Source: Butyrivibrio hungatei DSM 14810 (GTDB taxonomy: Bacteria; Bacillota; Clostridia; Lachnospirales; Lachnospiraceae). From it: a DNA stretch of 64,000 nt. Under the pieces are notes generated by a model. It was given only the letters and a program-made list of their open reading frames with translations, was not told where the DNA came from and searched no databases. Position numbers and translations under genes: made by a program. The stretch covers positions 16,528 through 80,527 of the forward strand of contig NZ_FRDH01000014.1 in assembly GCF_900143205.1 (NCBI RefSeq), given 5' to 3'. Positions 16,254 to 25,356 of the stretch are shown in pieces. The first letter of the stretch is position 1; the number at the start of each line of letters is the position of its first letter.

Positions 16254-19077
16254 CTATATCCTCCAAATCTGCATCACCGTCAAAAATATCGTTAGACATC
16301 TTGATAGATACGGTAGAAGCGTAACTTGTTCCTGTCTTACCGCCTGGTATATACAAACATAAACCTATTAAGTCTTCTAGCGCATTTAAATCAATTCTTG
16401 TTGCGCTATCTTTTGCTTTTGAGTCTTTATCAACTCTATAAATCAGCAACTGCGGCGTGGTATTAAGCCCGGACTTATCTCTATAAGCAGCGGCGCCTTT
16501 AGCATTGTAGTGATTAAGGAAATCCTCTATCTCATTCCTTAAATTTTTATTGGATATTCCATCCAAATCTATGTCAGCCACAAGATCTGCCGGATCTCTC
16601 AATGCGCCAATATTTATGATGTCATTTTCCAATTCATTCTGATTGTTTTTCTTACTACGTTTAACTTTGTTTATAACTGTACCATTTGGTAATTCCCACG
16701 TTCCATTGGTAGGATCGGACTTTCCTGCAACAATTACATTCCAGTCCCCAAGTTTATTGGCATTTGTCATCTCCTGCAGCCAATCCAATAATGGCTTTGT
16801 ATCGTTAAAAACACTTAAACGCTTTTGGAATCTAAACATCTCCAAATAAGCTCTTATTCTGTTAAATGATACATTTCTCCATATAGCCACATGCTTTTGG
16901 TGGTCGTAACGATGTACCGGAACCCATTCATCACCAAGTTGATACAGAAAATCCATTGTGTTTTCAATATTCTGTCCCAAAATATCCGGATCATTATCGA
17001 ACAGATAAGTCTGATTAGATGTTCCGCTATAGTCCATTTCTGCTGGCGTTGCACTCTGCATCTTGTTTTTAGCAGTTATTCTAATAAAACTGACCATAGG
17101 TGAGTTTTTTACCTTGGGACCATACTCGGACGGACTTCTTCCATTCACATCCATATACTGAATCTCATCTCTTAGTTCTTGGTCCAAAGCAGCCAAAAAC
17201 TCAAACTGTTCTTTGGTTTTTTGAGTCAGCCAAATTCTTGGTAATAGCTCATAGTTCTTTCTATACCCGAACCATCTACCCATCTGCATCAATGTATCTG
17301 CCAGTCCGACTGAACGAATAAAGAACGTACTAAACAGCCCTTCAAGCGTTAATCCTCTGGATAATGTTGCTCCACCTATAACAATAAATGCAGGTGCTAC
17401 TTCCGGCATCTTATCCTTGTCAGGATAAGCCAATCTTACATGATATCCATCAGTTATACCGTTATTTACACAGTTATCTATACACAGATGTATTCCTTTG
17501 TGATAAGATAACTCACCCTCGTCATCCAGCTTAATGTTTGAAACATGATCGCCAAGGATAATTCGTATTTCTTTTTCAATCTCTTCAAATGATGGGTACT
17601 GATTAATCTCATCATCCTGTCTGTCATAATCAGGATACTGATTTCTAAAATCTTCAAATGTGAATCTAGATGTTTCCTCTTCCCATACTTTTCTTGCCTT
17701 ATCAATTATCTGCTCATCTGAATGACTTTCAAACCATTCATTAATTGCATCTGCAATCTGCTGATGATGTTTTGTTGCTTGACTTGTATGAACTAGCATG
17801 CTTACTGGCTTTTTATATCCCCAAATGCGCATGCATCCTACTCCACACAAAAACCAAGCCACAGCGTCGAACAGCGCTTTGGGAGTACTATAGGCATCAC
17901 CATTATGAATGTTTTTTAACTCATTCAGATCCTTGTCAGAAATAATTCTGACAATATCCATCCCTTCATAATTCACAGAGTCGCCCGAATAACCAAATAT
18001 CTGCTGAGGGCCAAAGTATTCCTTTGAAACAGCCAAAGTACTAATAAAGTTTCTAGGGTATAACGACTCCTCCTTTGACTCATTCAGAATATTGGCATAA
18101 GGAGTAGCAGTATAGCCAATATAATTCATAGCCTGATACTTTGAATCAATATCCTGTCCATTCTCGTCTTTACCATTAACGAGCGAGCAAAGCAGTGCGT
18201 TAATTTTCTTTCTTTCATCCTCATCAACATGCCCCGTGTTGATTCCAGCCTGATCTGCCTCATCGTCTATAACAAGCATCTTCATCTGCTTCTGTTTGTT
18301 TTTATCGACCTGTGCCCACTGAATTAAATTCTTTAATCTCGTAGAATTCTTAAGACATACTGTAAAATAGCGATCTCTCGCCTTTTCCTCAAAATGGAGA
18401 CTTTGAGCCTTTTGAGAAATATCAACATTTTTTCCAAGATGTTCAAGCGCTCTCCATGCTACATTTCCAGTTTGGTTCAAATCATTAAATAAGCGCGTCT
18501 GTGTCTGCAGACGAAGATTCTCAATCGTTCCCGAAAGGATGACGAACATATTCCAGCCCCAGTCAGCAGCCATGGCCATGAGAGCCGCCATATTTGCTGT
18601 CTTTCCAGATTGAACATTACCTATAACCAAACCCTTAATCGGCCCGCTCTCACGCGTATCATTACTAAGCCTCTTTAGGATTTTTAGAGTTGCTCTCTCA
18701 ATCTCATCTACAGACTCCTTTTTTAAACCATCAGCAAGAAGTTTTTTTCTATACAACTGCCATGATGAATACTCATCCGTAGGTATAGTAACTGCATTGT
18801 CCTGTTTGGGATCATATATCAAAGCAGTTCCATGGCTTAATTCTATAAATTTTGTTTTTTCTTCAGAATCCTGCTGCAATCCAACCAACGCTTTCCAGTC
18901 ATCAACGGACAAATCTGGCCAAAAATTCATGTCAACCTGATTCTCTAAGAATTTTTTTAATTCTTCATCATTAGCTTTATTGGCTAAAAGGATATTTTTC
19001 CATTCAAACTTCTTGTTTCTTGCATTTTTTATCCAGTTTCTTGGATCATCGTATATTGGCAAGCTATAATCAATCAT
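16243..19077 (-). CDS. Z1-domain ATPase/helicase-like protein
   Basis: A 944-residue protein with Walker A GNVQSGKT (153-160), a Walker B-like IDDEADQAG near residue 270 and the Z1 domain signature GGATLSRGLTLEGL followed by QMGRWFGYR around residues 580-620, equivalent to late superfamily 2 helicase motifs. Z1 proteins are expected to use ATP to translocate on DNA and are found with MORC-like ATPases and C5 methylases. It follows the AIPR gene by 17 bases and is the largest gene in the operon. Confidence 0.9.
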   Translation of the reverse strand: MIDYSLPIYDDPRNWIKNARNKKFEWKNILLANKANDEELKKFLENQVDMNFWPDLSVDDWKALVGLQQDSEEKTKFIELSHGTALIYDPKQDNAVTIPTDEYSSWQLYRKKLLADGLKKESVDEIERATLKILKRLSNDTRESGPIKGLVIGNVQSGKTANMAALMAMAADWGWNMFVILSGTIENLRLQTQTRLFNDLNQTGNVAWRALEHLGKNVDISQKAQSLHFEEKARDRYFTVCLKNSTRLKNLIQWAQVDKNKQKQMKMLVIDDEADQAGINTGHVDEDERKKINALLCSLVNGKDENGQDIDSKYQAMNYIGYTATPYANILNESKEESLYPRNFISTLAVSKEYFGPQQIFGYSGDSVNYEGMDIVRIISDKDLNELKNIHNGDAYSTPKALFDAVAWFLCGVGCMRIWGYKKPVSMLVHTSQATKHHQQIADAINEWFESHSDEQIIDKARKVWEEETSRFTFEDFRNQYPDYDRQDDEINQYPSFEEIEKEIRIILGDHVSNIKLDDEGELSYHKGIHLCIDNCVNNGITDGYHVRLAYPDKDKMPEVAPAFIVIGGATLSRGLTLEGLFSTFFIRSVGLADTLMQMGRWFGYRKNYELLPRIWLTQKTKEQFEFLAALDQELRDEIQYMDVNGRSPSEYGPKVKNSPMVSFIRITAKNKMQSATPAEMDYSGTSNQTYLFDNDPDILGQNIENTMDFLYQLGDEWVPVHRYDHQKHVAIWRNVSFNRIRAYLEMFRFQKRLSVFNDTKPLLDWLQEMTNANKLGDWNVIVAGKSDPTNGTWELPNGTVINKVKRSKKNNQNELENDIINIGALRDPADLVADIDLDGISNKNLRNEIEDFLNHYNAKGAAAYRDKSGLNTTPQLLIYRVDKDSKAKDSATRIDLNALEDLIGLCLYIPGGKTGTSYASTVSIKMSNDIFDGDADLEDIDAD

Positions 19078-19094
19078 CTAAATTTCCTCCATGT

Positions 19095-21278
19095 TCAGAA
19101 CTGTAAAGGCATCCCTTCCTGAATCATCCTTTTTTTAGCACTCATCACTACTTTTGCCTGTTTATCGGTAGGTATTCTTCCGGTATAATTCATGTTTATT
19201 ACCATTTTTAAAATTGAGATTTCCTTCTCTGACAATAAGCCTCTATTGTCTCCCCATTCCATCATTTGTTTCCAGTAATCTGAGCCTCTTGCCAAAATTT
19301 CTTTAAGTGAATCCACTTCATTGGCAATTTTTCTGGTAGCTTTTTCTTCATTGACTTCATTCTCCATCTCACTTTTTGAAACCAATGTATATAAGAATGG
19401 GTCATTGAATGTCCAAACCTTAGCCTTTGCTCTTGACCAACATGCTTCCTTTTTACACCATTCCGTTACATTTTCAGTTTCTCTAGGACCAGTAATAAAG
19501 TCATATACCTCTTTAGTTAAAACTTTAATCTGATCTTCAAGCTCTTCATAAATATCCTGCATATTCCAAATCTTATCAAAGTCAATTTCATAGCCTTTTC
19601 TATTGTGATGAATATTATAGAAAATCAAGCTCAATGTATAAGCAATGACATTTGCTTTATATGAACGTTTTTCTTTATACCACTCTGTTTCTTTTATGAT
19701 TTGGTCTGTGCATTTATACATTATTGCCAATGCTACTACTCTCTTGTAATAGAATGCATTGAACTCATCATTATTCTTTTGCCAAGAGCTCTTTATTTCT
19801 TCAGCAAACTGTTGCAGCATTTTCTGCTTTCCCTTACTAACAACATCTGGAGCGCACTCATATAGTTCCATGTACTTAGCAAGATCAAGCATGGTAATAA
19901 CCATCTTTTCCGGATATCTGTCAGTATATTTCTTTAACTGGCTTGATTTTGCTCCGAATTTCATCTTGCCCTGGTTATACTGACCTCTAGTTCTTTCGTA
20001 AAACCAGTACTGTTGGAACTGATTTCCACCATTTGACGGAATTGGCGTTTTACGAGAATACTCCTCCATCCTAATGTGAAATGGATGGTTAGAGAAGAAA
20101 TCAGATGCATCTACTTTATTCTGTGAATTAGAGTATTCTGAAATCTTCGGTATTATTTTTTCAGCCATTGAATGCTCTAGTACAGATATTTTCATTGGGA
20201 CGAATAATCTGCTTAGGTCCACATTTTCGTTTTTCCTAGCAGTTAACAATGTATTAGCTATTGAGGCCGTTGTTTGTCCACCATTAACTATCTGAAGGTC
20301 CTTAATCCTTGTTATAATCAACCCTTCAGGCGTCATTTCCGTGTCAATATCCGTCGCAGTAGCTGCTATTCCGTTGTTATATGCAAAAAACATTTCGGGA
20401 TAGTTCTTAATTGTAGACTGTATGCTTTTATTTACTTTGCCCCTAACACTCAAAAATGAACGTACATTGCCTTCAAGAAGCTTAGAACCATACTCTAAAT
20501 ACAAATCATTCAATACCTGCCCTGGTACAACTGCTAAATATGAAGCGTATGACACAATATTTTCCGGTGTCCCATCATCTTCTTCGTTTTCCAACTCTGA
20601 ATCATATTTAACCGGAAGCTCAATATCTGCCTCAACATTTTCATACTCTACAGCTTTTACACAAGGAATACCTTTGTAGCCAAGATCAGACAGATTAATC
20701 TCAACGCTTTCTTTTTGCGCTTTAGAACATACCAAGTCAAACAAACGGGAAATATCCCACACATTCAGTTCAACTGTCTTTTCGCCAATTTTGTCATCTT
20801 TAATGGTCTTTGAACGTTGCTTATTATAAGCATCTGTCAATAAATAGAATCTATACTTCGTAATAGTTTCACTGTCATAATATAAATCTCTAGCCAAATC
20901 TATAGCCGCATCACTGCCTTGCATGTCATAGTAAATCTCATGCTTAGTTGCTTCTTCAACAAAAAGGCGAAGTTTTTTAAACATAGCGTTTATATCTTCG
21001 CTCATAATAGAATCATCATCATCCGGCCCATGATAATCAGCAATAAAGAGACATATGCTTCCATCTGTCTCATCTTTAGAATAACCATCTATGGCCATTC
21101 TTCCGTTTCTTCGGGTCACACCCTCATAATGGCATTCTGTGAAGTCATCAAATTCTTCTCCATTTGCAAGTACACCGGTTGCATATAAAAGAAATTCATC
21201 TTGCAGTGAGGATTCACTTGCTTTAGCCGCAAGCTCAATATCTTCATGCACAAGTTCTCTATAGTTTTCTACGTTCAT
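19095..21278 (-). CDS. AIPR family (abortive phage infection) protein
   Basis: A 727-residue protein with the AIPR hallmarks: a central EMFFAYNNGIAATATDI and LQIVNGGQTTASIANTL, followed by FVPMKISVLEH and SEYSNSQNKVDASDFFSNH. The family is named after AbiQ/abortive-infection proteins of lactococcal plasmids and is common in DNA-modification loci; its biochemistry is not settled. I set the start at 21278 (MNVENY), eight bases after GGAGG. The 157-base gap before it carries copy A of the shared 23-bp site, so the operon probably has an internal promoter here. Confidence 0.88.
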   Translation of the reverse strand: MNVENYRELVHEDIELAAKASESSLQDEFLLYATGVLANGEEFDDFTECHYEGVTRRNGRMAIDGYSKDETDGSICLFIADYHGPDDDDSIMSEDINAMFKKLRLFVEEATKHEIYYDMQGSDAAIDLARDLYYDSETITKYRFYLLTDAYNKQRSKTIKDDKIGEKTVELNVWDISRLFDLVCSKAQKESVEINLSDLGYKGIPCVKAVEYENVEADIELPVKYDSELENEEDDGTPENIVSYASYLAVVPGQVLNDLYLEYGSKLLEGNVRSFLSVRGKVNKSIQSTIKNYPEMFFAYNNGIAATATDIDTEMTPEGLIITRIKDLQIVNGGQTTASIANTLLTARKNENVDLSRLFVPMKISVLEHSMAEKIIPKISEYSNSQNKVDASDFFSNHPFHIRMEEYSRKTPIPSNGGNQFQQYWFYERTRGQYNQGKMKFGAKSSQLKKYTDRYPEKMVITMLDLAKYMELYECAPDVVSKGKQKMLQQFAEEIKSSWQKNNDEFNAFYYKRVVALAIMYKCTDQIIKETEWYKEKRSYKANVIAYTLSLIFYNIHHNRKGYEIDFDKIWNMQDIYEELEDQIKVLTKEVYDFITGPRETENVTEWCKKEACWSRAKAKVWTFNDPFLYTLVSKSEMENEVNEEKATRKIANEVDSLKEILARGSDYWKQMMEWGDNRGLLSEKEISILKMVINMNYTGRIPTDKQAKVVMSAKKRMIQEGMPLQF

Positions 21279-21378
21279 TACCCATACCTCCAAAAATGTT
21301 TCACGCAGCAAAAAAGCTTCTTTTTAGTCCCCTCAACATTTGCTGTCTCTCTTGTATAATTCGATAATAAATTATGTT

Positions 21379-21401
21379 ATTCATCTAATTCCCGAATTAT
21401 A
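21379..21401 (-). promoter_or_regulatory. Shared 23-bp TATAATTCGG site, copy A (before AIPR gene)
   Basis: On the minus strand it begins (A)TATAATTCGGGAATTA and ends AGATGAA, about 100 bases before the AIPR start. The centre TAATTC-CC-GAATTA (plus strand) is an inverted repeat, and a second TATAATTCG in opposite orientation lies at 21355-21363. Two other copies precede the exonuclease and the DUF2130 leader. Confidence 0.55.
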
Positions 21402-21435
21402 TTTTCCACCCTTTTGCTTATCTGTTATTTTGGAA

Positions 21436-21882
21436 TCATTCCTCTCTAAAATGATTTATCTTGAGATCCATAATAGTCTCTTCAATAGTCTTTACGCATT
21501 CTTCTGGGTGTTTCTTGATATCATTTCCCCAAAACCTTATAACAGTCCACCCTTCGAATAATAGCTTCTTATTTACTTCATTATCATGCTCCTTGTTTCT
21601 CGATATTTTACTTATCCAAAACTCACTGTTATTACTATTCTTGAGTTTTGGTTTTAAAACCTCCCAATCCTTTCCATGAAAAAACTCGCCATCACAAAAT
21701 ATAGCTATCTTATACTTTGTGAGTGCGATATCAGGATGTCCGAGAAGCTTATTATAATTCTTTCTGTATCTATAGCCTCTCTTCCATAATTCTTTTCGCA
21801 GCAATACCTCTATTTTGGTATTTTTTGCTTTTATATGCTGCATATTCTTTCTGCGTTGGGCCTTAGTTAAAACATCTGCCAT
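21436..21882 (-). CDS. Vsr-like very-short-patch repair endonuclease
   Basis: A 148-residue protein aligned to Vsr: MADVLTKAQRRKNMQHIKAK, the catalytic D51 in GHPDIAL and H69 in GEFFHGKDW, both at the numbers known from the E. coli enzyme. The second histidine of E. coli Vsr (position 64) is an aspartate here (FCDGE), a variant I associate with restriction-linked Vsr-like nucleases. Vsr nicks DNA at T:G mismatches formed when 5-methylcytosine deaminates, so it would limit mutation caused by the three C5 methylases. The ATG at 21882 was chosen at the conserved MADVLTK start; the upstream extension is basic and unsupported. Confidence 0.88.
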   Translation of the reverse strand: MADVLTKAQRRKNMQHIKAKNTKIEVLLRKELWKRGYRYRKNYNKLLGHPDIALTKYKIAIFCDGEFFHGKDWEVLKPKLKNSNNSEFWISKISRNKEHDNEVNKKLLFEGWTVIRFWGNDIKKHPEECVKTIEETIMDLKINHFREE

Positions 21883-21984
21883 TAACCTATGTCTCCTACG
21901 GCATTTCTGCTTTCTTATTACCATTACATCGTGAAAAAGAAAAAACAACATAGTTCTTTGGACCATGTTGTTTTTCAAAAGACC

Positions 21985-22974
21985 TCAACCTTTATAAACA
22001 TTTGTCCTATGGTACTCTAAATATTTACTCCTCTTATCATCTATCTGCAGTTTTGGCAAGCTCATACCATCATATATATTTAATCTATGCTGGTTCATTG
22101 GAGAAATCCACGGTGATACAGTAACAGTTTTATCATCGGTAAAAGTAATGTATCCCTGGTCAAAAAGCCTGTCATAGGTTGGCGTAAGCGCAAATCCGTT
22201 CTTATAATCTATCTTTTCTTCATCCGTAGATCTTGCCCATGGTTTAATATGACTAGCTATAAGCAGTCTCTCATCATTCACAAGCGTGAACGGGCAGTAT
22301 TGGCAATCGTCAATCAGCTTTCTTCTATATTCTCCCTGTCCTTGCCTTGCCTCTACCAAGCTTTGCTTCTTTTTCTCGGACATGTTACTTTCAATAATCT
22401 TCTTTTCCTCAGCTTGCGCGAGTGGAGACTCATACTTGACTATATCTGATTTGTAATCAATAAAGATCCTACAATAGTAATATACTTTCCCTGCACTACT
22501 TTTCACTTTCATTATCGACAAATATGAAATGTTAGGTATTCCAACAGATCTCATCAAGTCATAATAGTCTGAATCCGACTGTAAATAAACTCGTGGTGGA
22601 TTAACATCCTTACGATAAACAGAAAAAGACATTATCCTCTTTGCATACTCCGACACCCTATCTTGAAGTTCAGAATATATTTCAGGCATTTTTTCTTTTT
22701 TTACATAATCCTGCTGAGGATTCATATACTCTTCCTTTGCATCAAGCAAATACTTGTCAAAATCCTCTTTTAAAAAGAAAAACTCCCTATCTAGATTGTC
22801 GAAAAACTCATGATATCTATCGCCAACATTACCAACATATAGTTTTGCCTCGCCATGCCCCGTTCCAGTCTTATTCTTAACAAAAGAATCTGCTAAAGTA
22901 ATGTTATTAAGAGCATCAAGCACTTCATATGTTTCATTGGCTATTCTGATTTTCTGAGTCTTAGGCTCCAACAT
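21985..22974 (-). CDS. HNH restriction endonuclease
   Basis: A 329-residue protein whose C-terminal 110 residues form an HNH nuclease: CQYC zinc pair, LLIASHIKPW, then DYKNGFALTPTYDRLFDQGYITF. The first 200 residues are a mixed helical/beta region likely used for DNA recognition. The start overlaps the end of the first C5 methyltransferase gene by 14 bases, the standard arrangement of a type II restriction-modification pair, so the methylase probably protects the sites this enzyme cuts. Confidence 0.9.
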   Translation of the reverse strand: MLEPKTQKIRIANETYEVLDALNNITLADSFVKNKTGTGHGEAKLYVGNVGDRYHEFFDNLDREFFFLKEDFDKYLLDAKEEYMNPQQDYVKKEKMPEIYSELQDRVSEYAKRIMSFSVYRKDVNPPRVYLQSDSDYYDLMRSVGIPNISYLSIMKVKSSAGKVYYYCRIFIDYKSDIVKYESPLAQAEEKKIIESNMSEKKKQSLVEARQGQGEYRRKLIDDCQYCPFTLVNDERLLIASHIKPWARSTDEEKIDYKNGFALTPTYDRLFDQGYITFTDDKTVTVSPWISPMNQHRLNIYDGMSLPKLQIDDKRSKYLEYHRTNVYKG

Positions 22975-24766
22975 TCAGCTCTTCCTTTCCTTCCAGCTGC
23001 GGATACGCTGAAAGAATCTCTTCCATGATGTGGATTAAAACATCGACAACTATAGAATTTCCCGCTTGCTGATACATGGACGTATCCGCAACAACAATCT
23101 TAAACTCATCTGAGAATCCCATTAATCTAAGACATTCTCTAGGTGTAAGCTTTCGAAGTCTTCCATCTGTAGTCACATAATTATCTACTCCAGCCCTATG
23201 CATCTTATGCATAGTAGTCAACAACGGACGCGCTATGTCGAGATCCGTCTTTGGCTTACTATAAAAATTCTTGGTTCCTGACGAAAGCACATATTTCACT
23301 ACTTTTTCTGATAAGAAATATTTCTCCAACTCAGGAATATTATTCTTAACCGCATCATCCTCAGACTGGAACACAAAATCTCCATGCCAATTAAACTGTT
23401 GATTTTTCTTTTGGCAAAGTTGGATGTCACCATCAATTTGTGTGAATCTCTTTTCTAGATTCTTTTCCTTGGTTACAAACTCAACTCCCTTTTTAGGAAG
23501 AAAATATCCGCCAGGTGCATTGTCAAAAAGAAAATCTTTCATCTTTCTTTCTAATGCCATTGCCTCTGGAAATTCAAATTCATGATCTAAATCGAGATCA
23601 TCCCTAAATCCAACAACAAAAAGCCTTTCTCGATTCTGAGGAATACCATAATCCCTCGCATTTAGCACTTTCCATGAGAAATGGTACCCCAGCTCTTTGA
23701 ACACTTCTTGCATTTTCTTCCAAGTCTTACCTTTGTCATGAGATGTAACCGCTCTGACATTTTCATATATAAAAACTTTAGGCTTTATTTCATCGATCAA
23801 ACGAGCATACTCATAAAACAATGTGCCACGAGTGTCGTCTAGGCCACGCTGCTTACCCACAAGTGAAAATGATTGACATGGGCTTCCTCCAACAAACAAG
23901 TCTACCTGTCCCTCATATTGTTTACCATCCAAAAAGGCAACATTCCAATGAAAATCATCCTCACTTATTTTGTAATTAGCCATATATGACTGTTTGACTT
24001 TATTCCTAGACTCAAGCCCCTTATACAGCGAGTCAATGTATTCCTTTCTTGCCTTCCAATCATCGCCCAAATCATCAAGATGCCTTTGCACCTTCATATA
24101 ATTGATTTTCTCGTACAACTGACTTGTTCTCTGAGAAATATCCTGTACTTTTCTAATTATCTTCTTTCCATTTACTCCCTCTAGATAATCGTATAAAGCC
24201 TTCAAAGAGCTAGAAATTTCTTTCCAATCTATGTTATCTACAGATTCAAAATCAGATGACTCTCCTAATTCATCAAGAGAATTATCCTTCTTAAAATCAT
24301 TGCTTACTTCCAAGATGATCTGAAGCTTTCTAAACTTCCTCTCTATATCAGATCCAGCATTAAAAGAATTCTTAAATGTTATGTACTCTTTAACCCTAGA
24401 TTTCTTCACGCCATCCATTGAGATTATTTTATCAAGGAGCGCCACAATCGATGCTTCCTCATTAATATCAACCGCATTCAGAGCCTTTATCGCCTTTTTA
24501 TACTCTTTTTGGGCCTCTTTAAGCATTCCTTCTAGCTGTTTCTTATATAGGTCATCATATTCATCAGCAAAACTAATATCCCTGATAGTCGAATCTAAAG
24601 TGCTCAATTCAACGCCTATATCATCTATATTCATCCCAACTTCTTTATCGAGAATATTAACATCACCATTATCACAGGCAAAAACAATTTCACTTTCAAG
24701 TCCCATCCTGTCCAATGCATGTTCAATTGCTCCGATCCCCGAAAATACTGTTGCTAATCTTATCAT
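22961..24766 (-). CDS. DNA (cytosine-5) methyltransferase, first in operon, with large insertion
   Basis: A 601-residue C5 methyltransferase. Motif I is ATVFSGIGA at the start, the catalytic motif is GGSPCQSFS with C297, then ENVRAVTS, QNRERLFVVGF and the closing ECLRLMGF and QQAGNSIVVDVL. Between the second motif (ACDNGD) and PCQ lies an insertion of about 230 residues that is strongly helical and charged, unlike the usual 30-60 residues. The ATG at 24766 gives the normal MIRLATVFSG start; a longer TTG start is possible. It is the first gene of the operon and pairs with the HNH enzyme. Confidence 0.92.
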   Translation of the reverse strand: MIRLATVFSGIGAIEHALDRMGLESEIVFACDNGDVNILDKEVGMNIDDIGVELSTLDSTIRDISFADEYDDLYKKQLEGMLKEAQKEYKKAIKALNAVDINEEASIVALLDKIISMDGVKKSRVKEYITFKNSFNAGSDIERKFRKLQIILEVSNDFKKDNSLDELGESSDFESVDNIDWKEISSSLKALYDYLEGVNGKKIIRKVQDISQRTSQLYEKINYMKVQRHLDDLGDDWKARKEYIDSLYKGLESRNKVKQSYMANYKISEDDFHWNVAFLDGKQYEGQVDLFVGGSPCQSFSLVGKQRGLDDTRGTLFYEYARLIDEIKPKVFIYENVRAVTSHDKGKTWKKMQEVFKELGYHFSWKVLNARDYGIPQNRERLFVVGFRDDLDLDHEFEFPEAMALERKMKDFLFDNAPGGYFLPKKGVEFVTKEKNLEKRFTQIDGDIQLCQKKNQQFNWHGDFVFQSEDDAVKNNIPELEKYFLSEKVVKYVLSSGTKNFYSKPKTDLDIARPLLTTMHKMHRAGVDNYVTTDGRLRKLTPRECLRLMGFSDEFKIVVADTSMYQQAGNSIVVDVLIHIMEEILSAYPQLEGKEELNVGA

Positions 24767-24801
24767 TACTTCTCTCACTCCCAAAAAACATTCTTCAGAA
24801 T

Positions 24802-24807
24802 ATTATA
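24802..24807 (-). promoter_or_regulatory. Candidate -10 box of the defence operon
   Basis: TATAAT on the minus strand, 36 bases before the first methyltransferase ATG, in an AT-rich gap of 212 bases that otherwise shows no gene. No good -35 is seen at 17 bases, so activation may be needed. Confidence 0.45.
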
Positions 24808-24978
24808 TCATTTTTCCACATAAAATAGTGCTAGAACTATTCAAAACTCTCTTTTTCATTTTGGGTTCATTTATAGTTATTTGTTCGTTAGAATCTAGTT
24901 ATTTGATAATACACATTATGAATGATTTATAGTCCAATAAACCTCTCACAATTCACCCCCGCATGTTTACTGTACTTT

Positions 24979-25356
24979 TTAACATTTCTTGTTGACATTA
25001 AGGAGAATCACCTCTTTCACGTAGCTCTCTCTTTTCTCCTGTGGAAGGCAACTTAACTGGTATAAAAAGAGCTTCTCCATGATTTCTCTGCAACTCTTAG
25101 TGCCACAATTTCTGATCTTACTGATTTCTGTTCCAGATGCTATCGCCTCTGCCAAGTCTCCGATAGTGCAGAAACCTGCACGCTTCAAGCTATTGTATGC
25201 TTTAACTCCAAGTTCGAGGTTTTCAATTGGTGTCTCACTCATTTTAGAATTCAGATAGATTCGGTAAAAGAACTTTCCACCCTTCTTTTCACGTATGTGA
25301 TCTCCGGTTATCTGTTCTATTATCTGTGACAGTGCCTGACTCTGATCTGCGCTCAT
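24979..25356 (-). CDS. RNA polymerase alpha C-terminal domain-like protein
   Basis: A 125-residue protein whose centre (ETPIENLELGVKAYNSLKRAGFC... and GTKSCREIMEKL) matches the alpha-CTD fold of RpoA, with the helix-hairpin-helix order LELGVKAYNSLKRAG / TIGDLAEA / ISKIRNCGTKS. It lacks the alpha N-terminal domain, so it cannot assemble polymerase. The ATG at 25356 has GGAGG eight bases before it and overlaps the AsnC-type gene by 68 bases. A free alpha-CTD could bind DNA or mimic alpha contacts with regulators; the role is inferred. Confidence 0.75.
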   Translation of the reverse strand: MSADQSQALSQIIEQITGDHIREKKGGKFFYRIYLNSKMSETPIENLELGVKAYNSLKRAGFCTIGDLAEAIASGTEISKIRNCGTKSCREIMEKLFLYQLSCLPQEKRESYVKEVILLNVNKKC

